Part shown: in pieces, positions 39,293 through 43,116 of the stretch
Numbering within the stretch: the first letter of the stretch is position 1
How the letters are laid out: each line of letters starts with the position of its first letter
IMG/VR virus record: IMGVR_UViG_3300025785_000939
Coordinates: 1-43,116 of that record
DNA from: a virus
Length of the DNA: 43,116 nucleotides
Strand: one strand, 5' to 3'
The notes under the pieces: model-generated
Told to the model about the DNA's origin: nothing
The model's database searches: none
Seen by the model: only the letters and a program-made list of their open reading frames with translations
Program-made: the position numbers and the translations under genes

Positions 39293-40113
39293 TGTATAAA
39301 TTTATCGTATCAATGATTATAACCACGTTACTGGCAGCATGTAGCACTGTGCAGCCATATGAAGCAAAAGTACCAACAGCAGCAAGCAATATGCCGCAGA
39401 AGGTAACAAAGAGTTATTATAATGAATTAGCAAATATGCCACCACCAGATGGGCAACCAATTACTATTGCTATGTATGGGTTTGGTGATAAAACTGGACA
39501 GCGTAAAGAAAACGATAAGTTTTCTGTGTTAAGCAGTGCTGTCACACAAGGCGGAGAAGTATTTCTTATTAAGGCGTTGCAAGATGCAGGTCATAGTAAA
39601 TGGTTCCAAGTTGTAGAACGTGTTGGCTTAGATGATCTTATTAAAGAGCGTCAATTAATTCGCAACCAACGTGAAACCTATGAAGGAAAAGATGCTAAGC
39701 CGTTATCACCAATGCTTATTGCTGGTGTTATGGTGGAGGGTGGTATCGTAGGTTACGATACTAATGTACAAAGTGGTGGCAATGGCGCTGCCATGTTAGG
39801 AATAGGCGTAAATCAACAATATAGAACCGACGAGGTTACTGTGATTGTAAGATTGATAAGTGTTCATACTGGTGAAGTATTAATCTCTGCTGGTGCCACA
39901 AAAACAATCTTAAGCACAGGCGGAAGTGGCACAGTGGTCACTTTTTTAGACCAGAGCACGATGAGTTTACAAGTCGAATCTGGTGCAAATGTCAACGAAC
40001 CCACCACATATGCCGTGCGTCTGGCAACAGAAGCAGCGGTTGTGGATATGATCAAACAGGGTGTTCAAAAGAATTTGTGGAGTTACGCGACTCTTAAAAA
40101 GAAGGCGTCGTAA
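39292..40113 (+). CDS. csgG: CsgG-like outer-membrane curli secretion channel (lipoprotein)
   Basis: 273 residues (E. coli CsgG is 277). The lipobox LLAAC puts the acylated Cys at residue 17. The body has the CsgG order: ITIAMYGFGDKTGQRK, SSAVTQGGEVFLIKALQDAG, FQVVERVGLDDLIKERQLIR (conserved), LIAGVMVEGGIVGYDTNVQSGG, and VTVIVRLISVHTGEVLISAGATKTILS for the beta-barrel strand. It forms the nonameric ungated pore through which curlin subunits leave the cell. It lies between csgF and the curlin genes. Confidence 0.93.
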   Translation: MYKFIVSMIITTLLAACSTVQPYEAKVPTAASNMPQKVTKSYYNELANMPPPDGQPITIAMYGFGDKTGQRKENDKFSVLSSAVTQGGEVFLIKALQDAGHSKWFQVVERVGLDDLIKERQLIRNQRETYEGKDAKPLSPMLIAGVMVEGGIVGYDTNVQSGGNGAAMLGIGVNQQYRTDEVTVIVRLISVHTGEVLISAGATKTILSTGGSGTVVTFLDQSTMSLQVESGANVNEPTTYAVRLATEAAVVDMIKQGVQKNLWSYATLKKKAS

Positions 40114-40135
40114 AACTCCTTAAAGGAGTAGGCAG

Positions 40136-40822
40136 TTGAAAAACTTTATGAAAGCCGCAATTAGTATTGTGGGTATTATGCTGGCAAGTCAAAGTTTTGC
40201 TGGTACGATTAACAATGTTTATATCGACCAGGTTGGTAGCGGAAGCACTATCACACTAAATCAACAAGGGTCAAATAACGAAATTGGTAACGACACTACC
40301 GCAACTACCTTACACGGAAATGGACAAACAGTAAGCATTTCACAAGTTGGTAGTAATAATACGCATGTTATCAATGTCCAAGGAACCAATACCACTTTAA
40401 ATAGTGTTGTAACTGGTGATAATAATAATACAACGGTTGCGTGTGGCGCTGCTCCAAGCAGCAGTTGTACTGATACTGCTATTACCGCTAATGTCACAGG
40501 TAATACCAACAACACAAATATTACTGCTGGTTCTAAAAGCACAATTACTGCAGTTGTTGCTGGCAGCACTAACAATACTACAATTAACAGCACCACTACA
40601 AACCTAATGGGCGCTGGCGTTGATGTCAAAGAAACTGGCGATACAAACGTGGTAAATATAAGTCAGAACGGACCAGCAGGTGCTAATGGCTTTGTGTCAA
40701 AAGTTGAAGTAACTGGTGCGAGCAACAACGTGGCGGTGACTCAAAGTGGCACAACTGATAGCACAGTCAATATTAAGAGCACTGGTTCTAATAACAGTAT
40801 TTCTGTTACCAGCGGCAACTAA
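40136..40822 (+). CDS. Curlin-repeat protein (CsgA/CsgB-like), major
   Basis: 228 residues, TTG start with AAGGAG 6-7 nt upstream and signal peptide MKNFMKAAISIVGIMLASQSFA. Curlin-like repeats of the form IxQxGxxNxxxxxQ occur throughout: VYIDQVGSGSTITLNQQGSNNEI, VSISQVGSNNTHVINVQGTNTTL, VNISQNGPAGANG and VAVTQSGTTDSTVNIKSTGSNN. A CAAPSSSC segment with two Cys sits in the middle. Such proteins are secreted and polymerise into amyloid. Its 3' end overlaps the next gene by 77 nt in another frame. Confidence 0.87.
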   Translation: MKNFMKAAISIVGIMLASQSFAGTINNVYIDQVGSGSTITLNQQGSNNEIGNDTTATTLHGNGQTVSISQVGSNNTHVINVQGTNTTLNSVVTGDNNNTTVACGAAPSSSCTDTAITANVTGNTNNTNITAGSKSTITAVVAGSTNNTTINSTTTNLMGAGVDVKETGDTNVVNISQNGPAGANGFVSKVEVTGASNNVAVTQSGTTDSTVNIKSTGSNNSISVTSGN

Positions 40823-41858
40823 TGCTGCTATCGGAACTGTTACTGAACAAACAGGTCCAACAGAAATACAACGTGAAAAACAAAGCATACCAAGTAATAT
40901 AAACAGCGGCGTCGAAATGAATGACGCCGTTGTTACTGCTAAAGCAAGAGTTGGTATTACATTTGAAGATGATACCAAGGTTGAAATAACCGAACAAAGC
41001 AAACTTGTTATTGATGATTTCGTATATGATCCTAAAAATAGTGATGCTGGCAAATTAGGACTTAAGGTTGCTATCGGAACTGCTCGTTATGCTAGCGGTC
41101 AAATTGCCAAAGATAATCCACAAAGTGTGAAGATTGAAACTCCTACTGCTACAATTGGTGTGCGTGGAACAGATTTTAGTATGACCGTTGATGAATTAGG
41201 TCGCAGTCTTATTGTGCTGTTGCCAAGTTGTCCAGTAGGTTATAAGAATATTGATAAAGACTGCATTACTGGCAAGATTGATGTGACTACCGACATGGGA
41301 ACAGTGCATCTTGACAAACCATTTCAGGCAACTTCTACAAGTGCCAAAGAACAAAATCCAACCAAGCCTGTTATTCTTAACTTAAGCACAGAACAAATCA
41401 ATAATATGCTTATCCTACAACCGCCTAAGAAAGCAGCAGAAGAACAAACTACAACAAAAACTGCACTTGATGTTAATTTTCTTGATAAAGATTTCTTAAA
41501 GTTTGATGAATTGGATATAAATTATCTAACAGCATTTGACAAATTAAGTGTTAATAATCTTGATGTTGTGTTCTTGGCTAATATGTTAGACCTTGCCAAT
41601 GCTTCGTTACTAGCAAGTATGTTAGGTGGTGAAAACCAAATGCTGCCACAATATGCCCCAAACAAACAGGCAGGATTGAAGTATGTCAAGATAGATTCTT
41701 CACTCACACTATATCGTCAAGGCGGTAACAGTTATACTCAATTGACTGTAGATAAGGATAGTCCAACTACTCTTAACCTAAATCAGGATGGGGTAAATAT
41801 GACACAGCATGTTCAACATCCTGGTGGCAGCGTAATAACCATCACTCAAGGAAATTAA
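40746..41858 (+). CDS. FecR-domain protein with curlin-like C-terminus
   Basis: 370 residues from a GTG at 40746. CTG and other alternatives exist, and no strong ribosome binding site is seen. The N-terminus (ILRALVLITVFLLPAATNA) is a signal peptide encoded within the 77-nt overlap with the curlin gene. AIGTVTEQTGPTEIQREKQSIPSNINSGVEMNDAVVTAKARVGITFEDDTKVEI and TPTATIGVRGTDFSMTV form the FecR-type domain. The last 55 residues (SLTLYRQGGNSYTQLTVDKDSPTTLNLNQDGVNMTQHVQHPGGSVITITQGN) resemble curlin repeats. It may be a periplasmic or surface partner of curli assembly. FecR-domain proteins elsewhere sense or bind cell-surface components. Confidence 0.8.
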   Translation: MAQLIAQSILRALVLITVFLLPAATNAAIGTVTEQTGPTEIQREKQSIPSNINSGVEMNDAVVTAKARVGITFEDDTKVEITEQSKLVIDDFVYDPKNSDAGKLGLKVAIGTARYASGQIAKDNPQSVKIETPTATIGVRGTDFSMTVDELGRSLIVLLPSCPVGYKNIDKDCITGKIDVTTDMGTVHLDKPFQATSTSAKEQNPTKPVILNLSTEQINNMLILQPPKKAAEEQTTTKTALDVNFLDKDFLKFDELDINYLTAFDKLSVNNLDVVFLANMLDLANASLLASMLGGENQMLPQYAPNKQAGLKYVKIDSSLTLYRQGGNSYTQLTVDKDSPTTLNLNQDGVNMTQHVQHPGGSVITITQGN

Positions 41859-41859
41859 T

Positions 41860-42447
41860 ATGAAACGTTTGTTATTCTTACTATGGATTACACCCGTTGC
41901 TGCACAAAGTTTAAGTGCTACTAGTAGCGGACCTGGCTTATCCATGCCAACGCTACCACGTGGATCATCTGTATATATTGACCAAGTTGGTAATGGTAAT
42001 AATATATTTGTAGAACAAGTTACAGGTGGCACACCACAGGCAACCATTCTTAATCAAGGTGATAACAATAATCTAACCATCGTGCAAGAGGGTAGCGGTG
42101 ATCATCAGGCATTTATAGGAACGCCACCAACTGGCATGGGATTGAATGCAACACTGAATACTAATACAAGTGCTGCTAACAATAACAATAATACACTTAC
42201 TATCTTACAAAATGGTAGTGGAAATCATACTGCTGCTATTAACTTAGATGCTTCCACATCAAATAATAATAACATTGCCACCATTACCCAAACTGGCGAT
42301 GCTAATAAGAATTTTACTCTTAATCTAAGTGGAAGCGGAATTGGTGCAACCGTATTGCAAGATAATCCATTAACGCCTGATAGTGGAAGCATGAGCATAC
42401 AATGTTTAACGCCGCCTTGTTCTGGATACAGTTACACAAAACATTAA
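41860..42447 (+). CDS. Second curlin-repeat protein (CsgB/CsgA-like)
   Basis: 195 residues with a short signal peptide (MKRLLFLLWITPVAAQS). Curlin-like repeats: VYIDQVGNGNNIFVEQVTGG, ATILNQGDNNNLTIVQEGSGDHQAF, LTILQNGSGNHTAAINL and ATITQTGDANKNFTL. It ends in a Cys-containing tail (CLTPPCSGYSYTKH). The start follows the FecR stop by 1 nt. It may be the nucleator or minor subunit of the curli pair. Confidence 0.85.
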   Translation: MKRLLFLLWITPVAAQSLSATSSGPGLSMPTLPRGSSVYIDQVGNGNNIFVEQVTGGTPQATILNQGDNNNLTIVQEGSGDHQAFIGTPPTGMGLNATLNTNTSAANNNNNTLTILQNGSGNHTAAINLDASTSNNNNIATITQTGDANKNFTLNLSGSGIGATVLQDNPLTPDSGSMSIQCLTPPCSGYSYTKH

Positions 42448-42454
42448 ATATAGT

Positions 42455-43116
42455 ATGCGTTTAAGTGAAATAGAAACCACGCCACAAAAAACTGGACCAG
42501 GCTATTATGAATTATTTCGTAATGGTAAGCCAAACGATATGCACGATAATGCAAAGTTTTTTGATTCATATGATGAAGCAAAGGATTGGTATTCAAAATT
42601 TCGCATTGATTATGCCATAAAAAATAAAGGTGCCAAGCCAGAAGAGTTTGCCGTTGTTCGTGATGCTAATACATGGGAATATTTTAAGACGCTACCTTCA
42701 CCAGCAAAAGAAAAAAACAATAGACTAATTGATCCAAAATATTATACAGAAGCACTAAAGTTTTGGATAGATTACTATGGCGATAGTCGTCGTGGCGCAG
42801 TTGAAATTCACGATTATAGCAATGAAGTTGATGCTATAATACAACAAGGTGGCGTGTTATATCGTGTTGTATTCCTAGAAAAATTTGAAGATTTAAATCG
42901 CACAGATTTAGGTGCGCACTGGACTGTTGATCGTGATGTTATAGATGACTATATTGAAGGCACTGGTAGATACTACAGTGAAGGTAAAGATATGTATGTT
43001 TTACTTACTGCTGAAACACCACCAAACAATATTGATAATTTAAGCGTGGATGTTCGTGGTAATCCCGAAGAAAAAGAAGTGAATATTATTAATCCACGTG
43101 CTTGCAAATTTACTGC
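42455..43116 (+). CDS. Phage protein of unknown function (3' partial)
   Basis: ATG at 42455, frame open through the window end, about 220 residues visible. The N-terminus is MRLSEIETTPQKTGPGYYELFRNGKPNDM. ALKFWIDYYGDSRRGAVEIHDYSNEVDAII precedes GGVLYRVVFLEKFEDLNRTDLGAHWTVDRDVIDDYIEGTGRYY and EEKEVNIINPR. The order Arg (LYR), then a GxHWT Ser/Thr-like block, then a late EKE segment is reminiscent of ADP-ribosyltransferases, which occur in T4-like phages, but the motifs are weak and the end is missing. Confidence 0.6.
   Translation, partial: MRLSEIETTPQKTGPGYYELFRNGKPNDMHDNAKFFDSYDEAKDWYSKFRIDYAIKNKGAKPEEFAVVRDANTWEYFKTLPSPAKEKNNRLIDPKYYTEALKFWIDYYGDSRRGAVEIHDYSNEVDAIIQQGGVLYRVVFLEKFEDLNRTDLGAHWTVDRDVIDDYIEGTGRYYSEGKDMYVLLTAETPPNNIDNLSVDVRGNPEEKEVNIINPRACKFT

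Overview
The window reads as about 43 kb of a large, tailed, T4-like (myovirus-type) phage genome. The evidence is nrdA-nrdB-glutaredoxin split by a homing endonuclease, a PAAR spike tip next to a gp5-like lysozyme protein, a tailspike with an Mtd-like N-terminus, other fibre-like structural proteins, T4-type late-promoter motifs (TATAAATA), phage tRNAs and tightly packed or overlapping genes. The AT-rich sequence, a circularly permuted two-piece tmRNA with an alphaproteobacterial-type tag (ANDN...LAA), and a bS21/Hsp20/ClpS/curli gene set suggest an alphaproteobacterial host, plausibly a SAR11-like one (a pelagimyophage). The host is an inference. Nothing in the window looks like bacterial chromosome.

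Layout. 1-5.1 kb: SGNH-hydrolase remnant, PD-(D/E)XK nuclease, giant tailspike and small phage proteins. 5.1-9.5 kb: nrdA, an HNH endonuclease, nrdB and glutaredoxin (dNTP supply). 9.5-14.4 kb: baseplate and spike genes (PAAR, a fibre-like protein, a GH24-lysozyme hub). 14.4-20.1 kb: accessory island with a reverse-strand HNH gene, permuted tmRNA, SleB-like cell-wall hydrolase, class 3 lipase (reverse) and a 1116-residue autotransporter-like outer-membrane protein. 20.1-24.9 kb: asparagine-synthase-like protein, conserved phage proteins, ribosomal protein bS21 and GMP reductase. 24.9-31 kb: two GIY-YIG endonucleases, Hsp20, ClpS, a metallophosphoesterase, tRNA-Thr, tRNA-Arg and an unassigned structured RNA of about 200 nt. 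31-38.8 kb: structural fibre protein, carbamoyltransferase, SGNH hydrolase, UV-damage endonuclease, small membrane or phasin-like proteins, NAD-sugar epimerase, putative glycosyltransferase and tRNA-Gln. 38.8-42.4 kb: a curli (type VIII secretion) operon, csgF-csgG-curlin-FecR-curlin, followed by a CDS that leaves the window.

How the genes work together. Nucleotide recycling (NrdAB, glutaredoxin, GMP reductase), DNA repair (UVDE), control of translation and protein quality (bS21, tmRNA, tRNAs, ClpS, Hsp20) and cell-surface remodelling (curli, autotransporter, lipase, epimerase/glycosyltransferase, carbamoyltransferase) dominate the accessory content. Two promoter classes are visible. One is sigma70-like, TTGACA with a 16-17 nt spacer, placed right at upstream stop codons. 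The other is the T4-late-like (T/C)ATAAATA motif. Several of the sigma70-like promoters carry perfect palindromes that straddle the -10 box.
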